Origin: Algoriphagus marincola DSM 16067
Lineage (GTDB): Bacteria > Bacteroidota > Bacteroidia > Cytophagales > Cyclobacteriaceae
Direction: 5' to 3'
Length of the DNA stretch: 64,000 nucleotides
Assembly (NCBI RefSeq): GCF_000429405.1
Contig: NZ_AUBU01000010.1
Location: 1-64,000, forward strand
Below the pieces are notes generated by a model, which was not told the origin of the DNA, did no database searches, and saw only the letters and a program-made list of their open reading frames with translations. The position numbers and the translations under genes were made by a program. How positions within the stretch are numbered: position 1 is the first letter of the stretch; every line of letters starts with the position of its first letter. Positions 51,003 through 59,702 of this stretch are shown here, piece by piece.

Positions 51003-51971
51003 TTAGAGTTCAGCTTTAAGCGCTTCGTTCAACTTAGGAACAACTTCAAAAGCATCTCCTACGATCCCATAATCCGCAGCTTTGAAAAATGGAGCTTCCG
51101 GATCTTTATTGATCACGACGATATATTTTGAAGAGTTTACGCCCGCAAGATGCTGAATAGCGCCTGAAATTCCTATTGCTACGTATAAAGTTGGTGCAAC
51201 TTTTACACCAGTTTGGCCTACGTGCTCGTGATGAGGTCTCCAACCGATGTCAGAAACTGGCTTTGAACAGCCGGTTGCTGCTCCCAAGGTTTTGGCCAAG
51301 TCTTCTATCATTCCCCAATTCTCAGGGCCTTTCATTCCGCGTCCGCCTGAAACTACGATGTCAGCTTCAGGAAGTAGTATTTCACCTGTAGCCTGCTCAA
51401 TAGATGTGATTTTCGAAGCAAAATCAGAATCAGCCAAGCTAACTTCAAAGGATTCTACACTTGCTGGAGCACCATCCGTTTTCAAGTCAACAGCATTCTT
51501 TTTGATCGCCAAGATTTTATTTTCAGTTTCTACTGCCGTCATGGCAAAAGCCTTTCCGGTGTAAATACTTCTTTTCACTTGGTATCCTGAACTTGTATCG
51601 GGCAATTCGACTACGTTTGAAACAAGTCCTGCTTTAATTTTAATTGCCAGTCGGGCAGCTACAGCATCACCAAGGGATGATTTTGCTAAAACTACAGTCT
51701 TTGCTCCTACCTTCTCGAATGCTTGAGCAACAGCTGATGCATGCGCCTGAATTACTCCTGCAGAAAGCCTGTCATCTGAGGCATGCAATACTTTTGCAGC
51801 ACCGGCAGAACCCACAGAAGCTAACTCATCATCTCCGATAGCACCTAAAGCTACAGCGACTACTTCTCCTTCGTTGGTTTTAGCTGCCAAAGCATTTGCA
51901 AACGATACTGCCTCAAGACTTGTCTTTTTTACCTTACCTCCTGCGTGTTCTATATATACTAAAATTGCCAT
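51003..51971 (-). CDS. etfA: Electron transfer flavoprotein alpha subunit
   Basis: 322 residues. N-domain AILVYIEHAGGKVKKTSLEAV (2-22). The C-terminal FAD-binding domain has VSGGRGMKGPENWGMIEDLAKTLGAATGCSKP (~213-244) and ISGAIQHLAGVNSSKYIVVINKDPEAPFFKAADYGIVGD, the ETF-alpha signature. It pairs with EtfB to shuttle electrons from acyl-CoA dehydrogenases to the quinone pool. It follows etfB by 34 bp. Confidence 0.97.
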   Translation of the reverse strand: MAILVYIEHAGGKVKKTSLEAVSFANALAAKTNEGEVVAVALGAIGDDELASVGSAGAAKVLHASDDRLSAGVIQAHASAVAQAFEKVGAKTVVLAKSSLGDAVAARLAIKIKAGLVSNVVELPDTSSGYQVKRSIYTGKAFAMTAVETENKILAIKKNAVDLKTDGAPASVESFEVSLADSDFASKITSIEQATGEILLPEADIVVSGGRGMKGPENWGMIEDLAKTLGAATGCSKPVSDIGWRPHHEHVGQTGVKVAPTLYVAIGISGAIQHLAGVNSSKYIVVINKDPEAPFFKAADYGIVGDAFEVVPKLNEALKAEL

Positions 51972-52005
51972 ATTATCTTGATTTTAAATTCTCTATTTTA
52001 TTGAA

Positions 52006-52743
52006 TTAAAGGACTTTAGCTTCGTTTTTCAAAAGCTTCACTAGCTCTCCAACATTGTCCTTATCGATGAGCTTCACAGCACCTTTTGCAGGAGGAAGCT
52101 GATATTGTGTAGCTTCTGCTTGTGTTTCTTCAGAAACGGCTTCCAAGACATTCAAAGGCTTTGTTCGAGCAGACATGATTCCACGCATGTTAGGAATTTT
52201 CCATTCTGCGATGGGCTCCTGACATCCAGCGATCAAAGGAAGGGTAGCCTCAAGCATTTCCTTACCCCCTTCAATCTCACGGGCCATTTTCACCGTGCTT
52301 CCTTCCACATCCAGCTTCATTACTGGAGAAAAGGATGGCATGCCAAGGATTTCTCCGACCATTCCATGGACCATTCCTCCATTGAAATCAATAGATTCTC
52401 TTCCCATCAAAATCAAGTCATAGCCTCCCTCTTTGGCATAATGAGCGATTTGAGAAGCTACGAAAAATGAATCTTTTGGCTCAGCATTCACTCGGATAGC
52501 TTCGTCAGCCCCGATGGCCAATGCCTTTCGCAGCGTAGGGTCACTTTCTGCAAGTCCTACATTTAATACGGTCAATTTACCTCCAGTCTGATCTCTTAGC
52601 TCAACTGCTCGAGCCAATGCATAGTCATCGTAGGGACCGATGATAAACTGAACCCCTGTGGTGTCAAACTTTGTATTATTGTCAGTGAATTGAATCTTTG
52701 ACGTCGTATCTGGCACGTGGGTGATACATACAAGAATCTTCAT
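52006..52743 (-). CDS. etfB: Electron transfer flavoprotein beta subunit
   Basis: 245 residues. MKILVCITHVPDTTSKIQF opening, YDDYALARAVELRD, VNAEPKDSFFVASQIAHYAK and GRESIDFNGGMVHGMVGEILG (AMP-site region), PNMRGIMSARTKPL. A standard ETF-beta. First gene of the etfB-etfA-DUF151 operon; no acyl-CoA dehydrogenase gene lies in the window. Confidence 0.97.
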   Translation of the reverse strand: MKILVCITHVPDTTSKIQFTDNNTKFDTTGVQFIIGPYDDYALARAVELRDQTGGKLTVLNVGLAESDPTLRKALAIGADEAIRVNAEPKDSFFVASQIAHYAKEGGYDLILMGRESIDFNGGMVHGMVGEILGMPSFSPVMKLDVEGSTVKMAREIEGGKEMLEATLPLIAGCQEPIAEWKIPNMRGIMSARTKPLNVLEAVSEETQAEATQYQLPPAKGAVKLIDKDNVGELVKLLKNEAKVL

Positions 52744-52817
52744 TGGTTTAGAATTTGATTATTTTAGATTTATTTGTCGTGAAAATAACAGTAAGACCTT
52801 AATTAAAAAAACAATTC

Positions 52818-53150
52818 ATGGCCAATTTAGAGCGACTTAGACTTTTAGAAGAGTTTGCAAAAGAAGAACCTAACAACCCCTTTAACTGGTACGCATTAGC
52901 ACTGGAAACTGAAATAAGTCAACCTGATAAAGCTCTATTTTACTTTAGAAAAGTCCTAAAGGATTTTCCTGAATATTTACCGGTGTATTTCCCATCAGCA
53001 CACTTTTTCGCAGAAAACGAACTGATCCAAGAAGCCAAAGAAACTTTCGAATCAGGAATTGAACTGGCTAAGCAACTCAAGGAATCAAAAGCACTACGGG
53101 AACTGCAAAATGCCTATCAAAACTTCCTGTTCGAATATGACCTAGACTAG
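52818..53150 (+). CDS. Small TPR-like protein
   Basis: 110 residues, no signal peptide. Helical: LRLLEEFAKEEPNNPFNWYALALETEISQPDKALFYFR, then KDFPEYLPVYFPSAHFFAENELIQEAKETFESGIELAKQL - about two and a half TPR units. A cytoplasmic scaffold of unknown partner. Divergent from etfB; convergent with the patatin gene, with one base between the stops. Confidence 0.8.
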   Translation: MANLERLRLLEEFAKEEPNNPFNWYALALETEISQPDKALFYFRKVLKDFPEYLPVYFPSAHFFAENELIQEAKETFESGIELAKQLKESKALRELQNAYQNFLFEYDLD

Positions 53151-53151
53151 G

Positions 53152-54327
53152 TCAAACTTTGAAATTTGTAGGAAAATGCTCTTGCTTGATCTCCTGTCCT
53201 CCCGCCATGTGGCCTAAATCATATAATTTTCGACAGTTTTTTGCATTATCCATCGCAGCTAGGCTATCCACCTGCTTTTGAGTATATGGTTTCGAGGGCT
53301 TAAATCGCTCATTCAGATCTTCCACGTCAAGCATCACATTGTAGCGTAGGTAGTGAATCAATCCCTTTTTTCTTCCTGGTTCATCCGTAAGAATATCATC
53401 TTCCAAAGCTGTCACTTCACTATCAATCTCAACCGCTGTAGGCGAGCGCGATAGCCATTGCATGATCTGTTGATTTTGCCAACTGGCATCTTGCATAAAC
53501 ATTTCTGGAAGATTGGAAGCCCAATTCAGCAGGTGACTTTTACTGATTCGTCGAGGTAGCTTTTTCCAGCGAGTCATTCCTGTCCCTACAGACACGACCA
53601 TTAATTTATCCTCACCCATTTCCCAATGGTAAGGGAATCCTTTGAGCGTTGCGACCATCAACATCTGAAGCGCAGGATTATTGGCCATGCTGACTCCACC
53701 GTCTACAAATGCGGCATAGCTGTCCTTTCCTCCCACATGAATGCTTTGTGGAAGAAAATAAGTGGGAGCTGCTGCACTCGCGCGTACACATTCCCAAACG
53801 GGTATGGCCTTATTATTCCCATGCTCTGTGTCATAAAACTTTCCTTTGGGATGGTTATTCAAAGGCCAAACGGAATTGGTATCTGCACGCTTGGCTACGA
53901 TGACAAGAGCCGTTTTAATTTCCTTCTGATCCCCAAGCAAAGTATCCCCGAATACGTTTTTCAGTTCAGAAATCAAGGCCTTATCGTCATATTTGGCCTT
54001 CAGAAGATCATCAATCTCGAAAATTCGATACCAGCGGTATTTTTTTCCAAAGATTTTGGTGCCTAGCTCAAAGTATTTATCCCGAATTTCATCCACAGAC
54101 ATTCCTTTGGCCAAGGCCGCGGCAATGATAGACCCGGTACTTGTCCCTCCTATCATGTCAAAGTACTCACAAAGCAACATGTCTGGTTTCGAGTGCTGTT
54201 TTCGAATGAGTTCTTCAATGTGTTTCAAATACCCAAGCGTCAATGCACCTCGAATCCCCCCACCATCCAGGGCAAGGATTCGTTTGTTTCCAGTCTTCGC
54301 ATCAAATTTTTCGGCTAAAGTCTTCAT
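53152..54327 (-). CDS. Patatin-like phospholipase
   Basis: 391 residues from the ATG at 54327 (upstream TTG at 54369 adds unlikely residues). RILALDGGGIRGALTLGYL (oxyanion G-rich loop, ~15-33), nucleophile elbow GGTSTGSIIAAAL with Ser (~60), and the dyad Asp in FVDGGVSMANNP (~200). No signal peptide. Length and GTSTG pattern are those of bacterial patatins with lipid acyl hydrolase activity; no CD-NTase or other defence partner is adjacent, so a CBASS effector role is not supported. Confidence 0.92.
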   Translation of the reverse strand: MKTLAEKFDAKTGNKRILALDGGGIRGALTLGYLKHIEELIRKQHSKPDMLLCEYFDMIGGTSTGSIIAAALAKGMSVDEIRDKYFELGTKIFGKKYRWYRIFEIDDLLKAKYDDKALISELKNVFGDTLLGDQKEIKTALVIVAKRADTNSVWPLNNHPKGKFYDTEHGNNKAIPVWECVRASAAAPTYFLPQSIHVGGKDSYAAFVDGGVSMANNPALQMLMVATLKGFPYHWEMGEDKLMVVSVGTGMTRWKKLPRRISKSHLLNWASNLPEMFMQDASWQNQQIMQWLSRSPTAVEIDSEVTALEDDILTDEPGRKKGLIHYLRYNVMLDVEDLNERFKPSKPYTQKQVDSLAAMDNAKNCRKLYDLGHMAGGQEIKQEHFPTNFKV

Positions 54328-54413
54328 AAAAGTGATTTTGGATTTTTGGAGAAAAACATTTTTATACAATTTAGTAAATTGAAATTCAGCTAGTTAAAAA
54401 ATCAGAAATTTTT

Positions 54414-54908
54414 ATGGCAGTCACACAGAAAGAAATGCTCGAATACTTCATTCCGAGAATTGAAGAAAAGGGTAAAACCTACGAAAAGAAAACGCTGGTG
54501 ACGGCTAAAAAAGCAAAGCCGGGGGAAAAAGTAATTACCCGAACATCAGATGGTGTAGAAACCCAAAACACGGCGAAGGAAGGTGATTTTTTGGTTGAAA
54601 ATCAAACCAGTTCAGGTGAGCAATATCTGGTTGGAAAGGAGATCTTCGAAAGTAAATACCGAATCCATCAAAGCTTGTCAAAAGGCTGGGCCAGCTACCA
54701 TCCGATCGGGAAAATCAATGCAATTGAAGTCAATGCTCAAGACCTAGAGCACTTCAAAAGTGATGAGGAGCTTACTTTTACAGCTCCTTGGGGTGAAAGC
54801 ATGGTAGTCAAAGAAGGTGACTTCCTGGTATGCCCACTGGATTTTTCAGAAATTTACCGAATTGCCAAGAAGGAATTTGGTGAGACTTATAAAGCTATTA
54901 AGGCTTAA
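54414..54908 (+). CDS. Small protein with repeated KEGDFLV motif (PGDYG-like)
   Basis: 164 residues, soluble. Two beta-rich halves each contain KEGDFLV (about 57-63 and 132-138), followed by EYL/IYRIAKKEF (IYRIAKKEF near 147-155) segments; the pattern suggests an internal duplication like the PGDYG family. KGKTYEKKTLVTAKKAKPGE is Lys-rich. I cannot assign a function. It overlaps the convergent oxidoreductase gene by 11 bp. Confidence 0.7.
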   Translation: MAVTQKEMLEYFIPRIEEKGKTYEKKTLVTAKKAKPGEKVITRTSDGVETQNTAKEGDFLVENQTSSGEQYLVGKEIFESKYRIHQSLSKGWASYHPIGKINAIEVNAQDLEHFKSDEELTFTAPWGESMVVKEGDFLVCPLDFSEIYRIAKKEFGETYKAIKA

Positions 54909-55896
54909 GAACAATTTTCCCCAACTGTTTTCCATCCCGCATTCTGTCAAATGCAGCCACGGCATTCTCAAAAGAAAAGACTTGATCCACTAAGGGTTTG
55001 ATTTCCTTTTCTTCCACTAATTCCAGCATTTCAGAGAAATCATTATCCGAACCCATCGTGCTGCCCATAATTTTTAATTGATTCCAGAAAATTCGACGCG
55101 CTTCCAATTTACCGGGGTTTCCCTGCGTTGCTCCGTAAATGACTATCCTAGCTCCCGGCCGAGAAACTTTGATCAAGTCATTCAACCCATCGCCTGAAGC
55201 CCCATCAATAATTAAATCAAACCCTCCTGTTTCGTTTTGGGCTTTCTTAGTCCAATCTTCATCTCTATAATTAAAGCCTCCATCTAGCCCAATTTCGATG
55301 GCTTTTTGAATTTTAGACTCTTGACTACTAGATACATATATCTTAGCACCTAAAGCTTTTGAGAATTGTGCAGCAAACTGTGCAACTCCCCCTCCAAAGC
55401 CTGTAATCAGGACTTGATCGCTTGGTTTGACTTTTCCCTGATATACCAATGCTCTAAAAGCGGTCAAACCTGCCAAAGGCAGCGCTGCGGCTTCCTCCCA
55501 ATTCAAATGAGAAGGCTTCAGATGAAGTCGGTCAGCTGGTACAATGACATATTCTGAAAGGGTCCCATGCTCTGGCATCCCCAAAATTTGAAAATCATTA
55601 GATTGGGCCTTTTGATCCTCACCCCAATGAAGAGCCGGATTTATGATGACTTCTTGACCTACTTTCCAAGAGGTAACTTCTGACCCAATTTCTTCAATAA
55701 TTCCAGCTCCATCAGAACCCAAAATCACTCCATCGGAAATATTTGGGTAGAGCCCTTGTCGACACCATTCATCCCGATGATTTAGCGCAGCGGCCTTGAT
55801 TTTTACTTTCACCTGATTTGACATGAGTGAAGGGATGCTCACCTCTCTCAATTGAATTTTATCAGCGAGATTTCTATCTAAAACAATTCCTAGCAT
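54898..55896 (-). CDS. Zinc-independent medium-chain alcohol dehydrogenase/quinone oxidoreductase
   Basis: 332 residues, MDR superfamily. N-terminal GroES-like domain (VKIKAAALNHRDEWCRQGLY, GSDGAGIIEEIGSEV) and Rossmann domain with ITGFGGGVAQFAAQFSKALGAK (~163-184). The catalytic-zinc cysteine and structural-zinc Cys cluster are absent, so a quinone-oxidoreductase or enoyl-reductase-like NADPH enzyme is likely. It lies two bases upstream of dnaB's stop region on the same strand, so the two may be cotranscribed. Confidence 0.9.
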   Translation of the reverse strand: MLGIVLDRNLADKIQLREVSIPSLMSNQVKVKIKAAALNHRDEWCRQGLYPNISDGVILGSDGAGIIEEIGSEVTSWKVGQEVIINPALHWGEDQKAQSNDFQILGMPEHGTLSEYVIVPADRLHLKPSHLNWEEAAALPLAGLTAFRALVYQGKVKPSDQVLITGFGGGVAQFAAQFSKALGAKIYVSSSQESKIQKAIEIGLDGGFNYRDEDWTKKAQNETGGFDLIIDGASGDGLNDLIKVSRPGARIVIYGATQGNPGKLEARRIFWNQLKIMGSTMGSDNDFSEMLELVEEKEIKPLVDQVFSFENAVAAFDRMRDGKQLGKIVLKP

Positions 55897-55898
55897 GA

Positions 55899-57470
55899 TT
55901 AAAATGGGCTTTCTGTGTCACTATTTAAGAGGTCATCCGAATCATCATTTGCCCGGCTAGGAAGATTGATAGTTTGAGAGGAATCGAAATTGGACGCTCC
56001 GCTGGATTGAGAGGAGAATTTATTTCCGTAAAGAGGCTCGGTCGATTGATTCTGCTGATATCCACCCAAACTATCCAAATCTGTAAACTTGGTGTATTTG
56101 CCGATAAATCGAAGCTTGACAGTGCCTAAGGATCCATTTCGGTGCTTCGCAATAATTACCTCTCCTACTCCTTGGGTACTCATTCCTTCATCTTCCGTAA
56201 TTCCATAGTATTCTGGACGATAAAGGAACATAACCATATCAGCATCCTGCTCGATAGCACCGGATTCCCGAAGGTCAGAAAGTTGTGGTCTTTTATCTCC
56301 TCCACGGGTTTCCACCGCTCGGGAAAGCTGGGAAAGGGCAATCACCGGGATCTCAAGCTCTTTTGCGATCTTTTTCAAAGCACGGGAAATACTTGCAATC
56401 TCCTGCTCTCGGTTTCCTCCTCCCCCGCCTTTGGTATCGCCGGACATCAGCTGCAGGTAATCGATTACGATCATTTGAATATTGTGCTGAGCCTTTAGCT
56501 TTCTAGCTTTTGCCCGAAGCTCCAAAATCGACAAGGCTGGCGTATCATCGACGAAAAGCGATGCCTTGGAAAGCTTGGCTGTTTTGTGAACTAGCTGCGC
56601 CCATTCATGCTCAAGCAAACTTCCCTTTTTGATTTTTTCTGAATCAAGTTCAGCTTCTGAGGAAATCAATCGATTCACCAACTGAACGGAAGACATTTCA
56701 AGAGAAAAAATCGCAACAGGACGCTCATGATCCACAGCTGCGTTTCGAAGTACAGAAAGCACGAAAGCCGTTTTACCCATCGCAGGACGGGCCGCAATGA
56801 TAACCAAATCTGATTTTTGCCAACCTGAAGTGACCCGGTCCAAATCGGTAAATCCTGAAGGAACTCCCGTCAAACCGTCTTTTTGATCCTTTTTTGCCTC
56901 CATCTCTGCGATAGCTTCACGCATGATGGATCGCATATCTGCGTAATTTTTCCGAATGTTTTTCTCAGATATCTCAAAAAGTGACTGCTCCATCTCATCC
57001 AGCAACTCGAAAACATCGGTAGTTTCCTCAAATGCATTCTTTTGGATCTCTGAGGAAATTCTGATCAACTCTCGCTTGATAGCCTGCTCCGTGATAATTC
57101 GAGCGTGAAATTCGATATTGGCAGCAGAAGAGACTTTGGAAGTCAGTTCTGTGATATAAAAAGCCCCTCCAGCTATCTCCAGCTTTCCATTTTTCCGGAG
57201 TTGAGAGGTTACCGTGAGTAGATCAATTGGTTGCGATTCGGAAAACAGATCAAGAATCGCCTGAAAAATGGCCTGATGCGAATCCTTGTAAAAACTCTCA
57301 ACCTTTAAGATATCAATGACCTGCGTCAGTGCATCTTTTTCAAGCATAAGAGCACCAAGGACTGCCTCTTCCAAGTCAGTAGCTTGCGGCGGAAGTTTAC
57401 CTAGGTTGTTCGGGTTTTCGTAAGTGGGCTTTTTACGGGAATTACGTGGGTTGGCTGGCTGTTCACTCAT
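55899..57470 (-). CDS. dnaB: Replicative DNA helicase DnaB
   Basis: 523 residues. N-terminal DnaG-interacting domain (PPQATDLEEAVLGALMLEKDALTQVIDILKVESFYKDSHQ, ~27-66), RecA-like core with Walker A ARPAMGKTAF (~230), H4-like VIDYLQLM (~335) and SISRALKKIAKELEIPVIALSQLSR (~358). The C-terminal ~70 residues (SQSSGASNFDSSQTINLPSR) are low-complexity. Hexameric 5'-3' helicase at the fork. Its TACATTTG -7-like box (57475-57482) begins only five bases from the ATG, which suggests a leaderless transcript. Confidence 0.97.
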   Translation of the reverse strand: MSEQPANPRNSRKKPTYENPNNLGKLPPQATDLEEAVLGALMLEKDALTQVIDILKVESFYKDSHQAIFQAILDLFSESQPIDLLTVTSQLRKNGKLEIAGGAFYITELTSKVSSAANIEFHARIITEQAIKRELIRISSEIQKNAFEETTDVFELLDEMEQSLFEISEKNIRKNYADMRSIMREAIAEMEAKKDQKDGLTGVPSGFTDLDRVTSGWQKSDLVIIAARPAMGKTAFVLSVLRNAAVDHERPVAIFSLEMSSVQLVNRLISSEAELDSEKIKKGSLLEHEWAQLVHKTAKLSKASLFVDDTPALSILELRAKARKLKAQHNIQMIVIDYLQLMSGDTKGGGGGNREQEIASISRALKKIAKELEIPVIALSQLSRAVETRGGDKRPQLSDLRESGAIEQDADMVMFLYRPEYYGITEDEGMSTQGVGEVIIAKHRNGSLGTVKLRFIGKYTKFTDLDSLGGYQQNQSTEPLYGNKFSSQSSGASNFDSSQTINLPSRANDDSDDLLNSDTESPF

Positions 57471-57474
57471 TTAA

Positions 57475-57482
57475 CAAATGTA
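57475..57482 (-). promoter_or_regulatory. Candidate -7 box directly before dnaB
   Basis: Minus strand TACATTTG (TAnnTTTG). Transcription starting about seven bases downstream would coincide with the ATG. Confidence 0.35.
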
Positions 57483-57535
57483 TTTTCTTTCTGCGGGTAT
57501 TTTTAAACAAGTTTTCCAGAACTTGTCCACAAAAA

Positions 57536-58243
57536 TTAAGCCCCGATCGGGGAAACTTCCTTGTAGTACACTCCATTTCTATACCCACGAAACATGGAGC
57601 AAAGCACCGCCCAACCAAAATGCCAAAGCATTTCAGAGACTGGAATACCGATTATTTTATAACCCAAAATAGGCTCATCGTTCAGCATTCCATATTTATC
57701 CCAAAAATCAGGATAGAGCAGGCCAAAGGTGATGTAATAAATAACCATAACGATGGCCAAAGTAGCAAAACCCGAAATCAGCGAAAGCTTGATCAAATCG
57801 GGCCTTTGGATCCAGATATAAGTCGCTAAGCCCATGAAAGTCAGGAATGTGACATATCCAGAGTGAATATCCAGAATCAGACTGAAAACTGTCAAGCTAG
57901 CGCATCCGATCAACCATAAAATAAAAAAATCACGGTTTTTGGCGGCTGTTTGCCTTTCGAAGTCTATCTCCTTTTTAGTAAAAGAAGAGTGGATATATCC
58001 ACCAACTCCAAACATCGCAAAGCCAATAATAAAATCCTCAATTCCCGGCCAACCGGTTTTCCAAATCATCGGAGGTCTCCAATAATCGTGGAAATACCAA
58101 ACTTCTGCAATGATTCCCATCAGCCCGCCAATAATTCCCACTTTGATCATCCCACTCTTCCAGGGACTTTTGATAAAAACTACAAACCAAGCCAGTAGAT
58201 AGAGTAAAGAAAGAATCAGGTATGCATACTTGTCATCCAGCAT
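57536..58243 (-). CDS. Polytopic membrane protein, possibly lycopene-cyclase-like domain
   Basis: 235 residues with about seven hydrophobic spans (YLILSLLYLLAWFVVFI, VGIIGGLMGIIAEVWYFHDYW, IEDFIIGFAMFGVGGYI ...). YWRPP and WPGIEDFIIGF resemble the short motifs of CrtYc/d-type lycopene cyclase repeats, but no second cyclase module is evident, and no carotenoid gene is near. Otherwise unrecognised. Transcribed upstream of dnaB on the same strand with 65 bp between. Confidence 0.65.
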   Translation of the reverse strand: MLDDKYAYLILSLLYLLAWFVVFIKSPWKSGMIKVGIIGGLMGIIAEVWYFHDYWRPPMIWKTGWPGIEDFIIGFAMFGVGGYIHSSFTKKEIDFERQTAAKNRDFFILWLIGCASLTVFSLILDIHSGYVTFLTFMGLATYIWIQRPDLIKLSLISGFATLAIVMVIYYITFGLLYPDFWDKYGMLNDEPILGYKIIGIPVSEMLWHFGWAVLCSMFRGYRNGVYYKEVSPIGA

Positions 58244-58340
58244 ATTTTCTCAGTCTATTAATTTTGGTGAAATAGTTTGATAATGATTCGTTAGGCTTCC
58301 GCAAAGATTTAACTTTATATCGAAAACTAAAACAACCCAA

Positions 58341-59702
58341 ATGAATAGCTATCATTTTATAGCCATTGGCGGAGCAATCATGCATAATTTGGCTCTTGCC
58401 TTAGCAAAAAAAGGACATCAGGTGAGTGGTTCGGATGACGAAATCTATGAGCCTTCGCGAAGTAGACTGGAAAAGGCGGGCATTCTACCGGACAAATTTG
58501 GCTGGTATCCTGAAAAAATTCATGAAGATCTAGATGGCATTATTTTAGGTATGCACGCCCGCATCGACAATCCAGAGTTGATCAAAGCCAAAGAGCTTGG
58601 CATTCCTATTTATTCCTTCCCTGAATTTGTTTTCAATCAAAGCCAGGACAAAAAGCGGGTAGTCATAGCAGGTTCGCATGGAAAAACTTCTATTACCTCC
58701 ATCATTCTTCATGTTCTGAGAGATCAAAAAGTCCAGTTCGACTATCTCGTAGGAGCGCAGATTGACGGTTTTAATTTGATGGTTAGGCTATCTGATGCTC
58801 CTGTCATCATCATCGAGGGAGATGAATATTTGACTTCCCCCTTGGATAGACGGCCAAAATTCTACCACTACAAGCATGACATTGCACTTGTCTCAGGAAT
58901 AGCCTGGGATCATTTTAATGTTTTTCCTGACTTTGATGAATACAAGGGGCTTTTTGCAAACTTGATGAAAATGACTCCAGAATCAGGAACTCTGATTTAT
59001 TGCGAGGAGGATCCTTTAGTGAAACAAATTGCTGAGACTGAATCAATCAACGGGAAAAAAGTTCCCTACCCTACACACCCGGCAGCGATCAAAAATGGGA
59101 AAACTTACCTGATTACTGATCAGGGTGAAATCCCTATCCACCTATTCGGAGACCACAATCTCCAAAATCTCAACGGAGCAATGAAAGTTTGTCTGGAGCT
59201 CGGCTTGACTCAGGAGCAGTTCTATCAGTCAATCCAGACCTTCAAAGGTGCGGCTAAGAGGTTGGAGCTTCTGACGGAAAAAAGCGACGGTGTGATGTAC
59301 CGTGATTTTGCCCACGCCCCATCGAAACTGAAAGCCACCGTCGAAGCTGTAAAGCGACAATTTCCCGACAGGAACCTGGTTGCTGTTCAAGAATTACACA
59401 CTTATTCCTCGCTCAATCGGGATTTTCTACCTAACTATGCACATACGATGGAGGAAGCAGATGAAGCTATCATCTATCTAAACCCACATGCAGCAGCCCT
59501 CAAAAAGCTGGAAGTTTTGGATGAAGAAACTCTCAAAAGAGGCTTTGAGAGAAGTGATTTGAAGGTTTTTACACAGAGTCAGAAGCTGTTTGATTACCTT
59601 ATTTCAAAGGATTACAAAGACACCAACCTATTAATGATGAGTTCGGGAAATTATGACAACCTTAACCTTCCGGCTCTTGAGAAAAAATTTAAAGAATCAT
59701 GA
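58341..59702 (+). CDS. mpl: UDP-N-acetylmuramate:L-alanyl-gamma-D-glutamyl-meso-diaminopimelate ligase (Mpl-like)
   Basis: 453 residues, Mur ligase family. FIAIGGAIMHNLALALAKKGH (6-26) is the Mpl form of the N-domain (GIGG in MurC). Nucleotide loop AGSHGKTSITSIILH (~113-127), Glu-Gly-Asp in IIEGDEYLTSPL, and RDFAHAPSKLKATVEA in the C-domain. Mpl reattaches recycled tripeptide to UDP-MurNAc, a peptidoglycan-recycling step. The stop overlaps the exonuclease gene by 4 bp. Confidence 0.93.
   Translation: MNSYHFIAIGGAIMHNLALALAKKGHQVSGSDDEIYEPSRSRLEKAGILPDKFGWYPEKIHEDLDGIILGMHARIDNPELIKAKELGIPIYSFPEFVFNQSQDKKRVVIAGSHGKTSITSIILHVLRDQKVQFDYLVGAQIDGFNLMVRLSDAPVIIIEGDEYLTSPLDRRPKFYHYKHDIALVSGIAWDHFNVFPDFDEYKGLFANLMKMTPESGTLIYCEEDPLVKQIAETESINGKKVPYPTHPAAIKNGKTYLITDQGEIPIHLFGDHNLQNLNGAMKVCLELGLTQEQFYQSIQTFKGAAKRLELLTEKSDGVMYRDFAHAPSKLKATVEAVKRQFPDRNLVAVQELHTYSSLNRDFLPNYAHTMEEADEAIIYLNPHAAALKKLEVLDEETLKRGFERSDLKVFTQSQKLFDYLISKDYKDTNLLMMSSGNYDNLNLPALEKKFKES

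Noticed and set aside
53152..54327. Patatin as a CBASS defence effector
   Set aside because: No CD-NTase, HORMA or other signalling partner is adjacent; neighbours are a TPR protein and an unrelated small protein.
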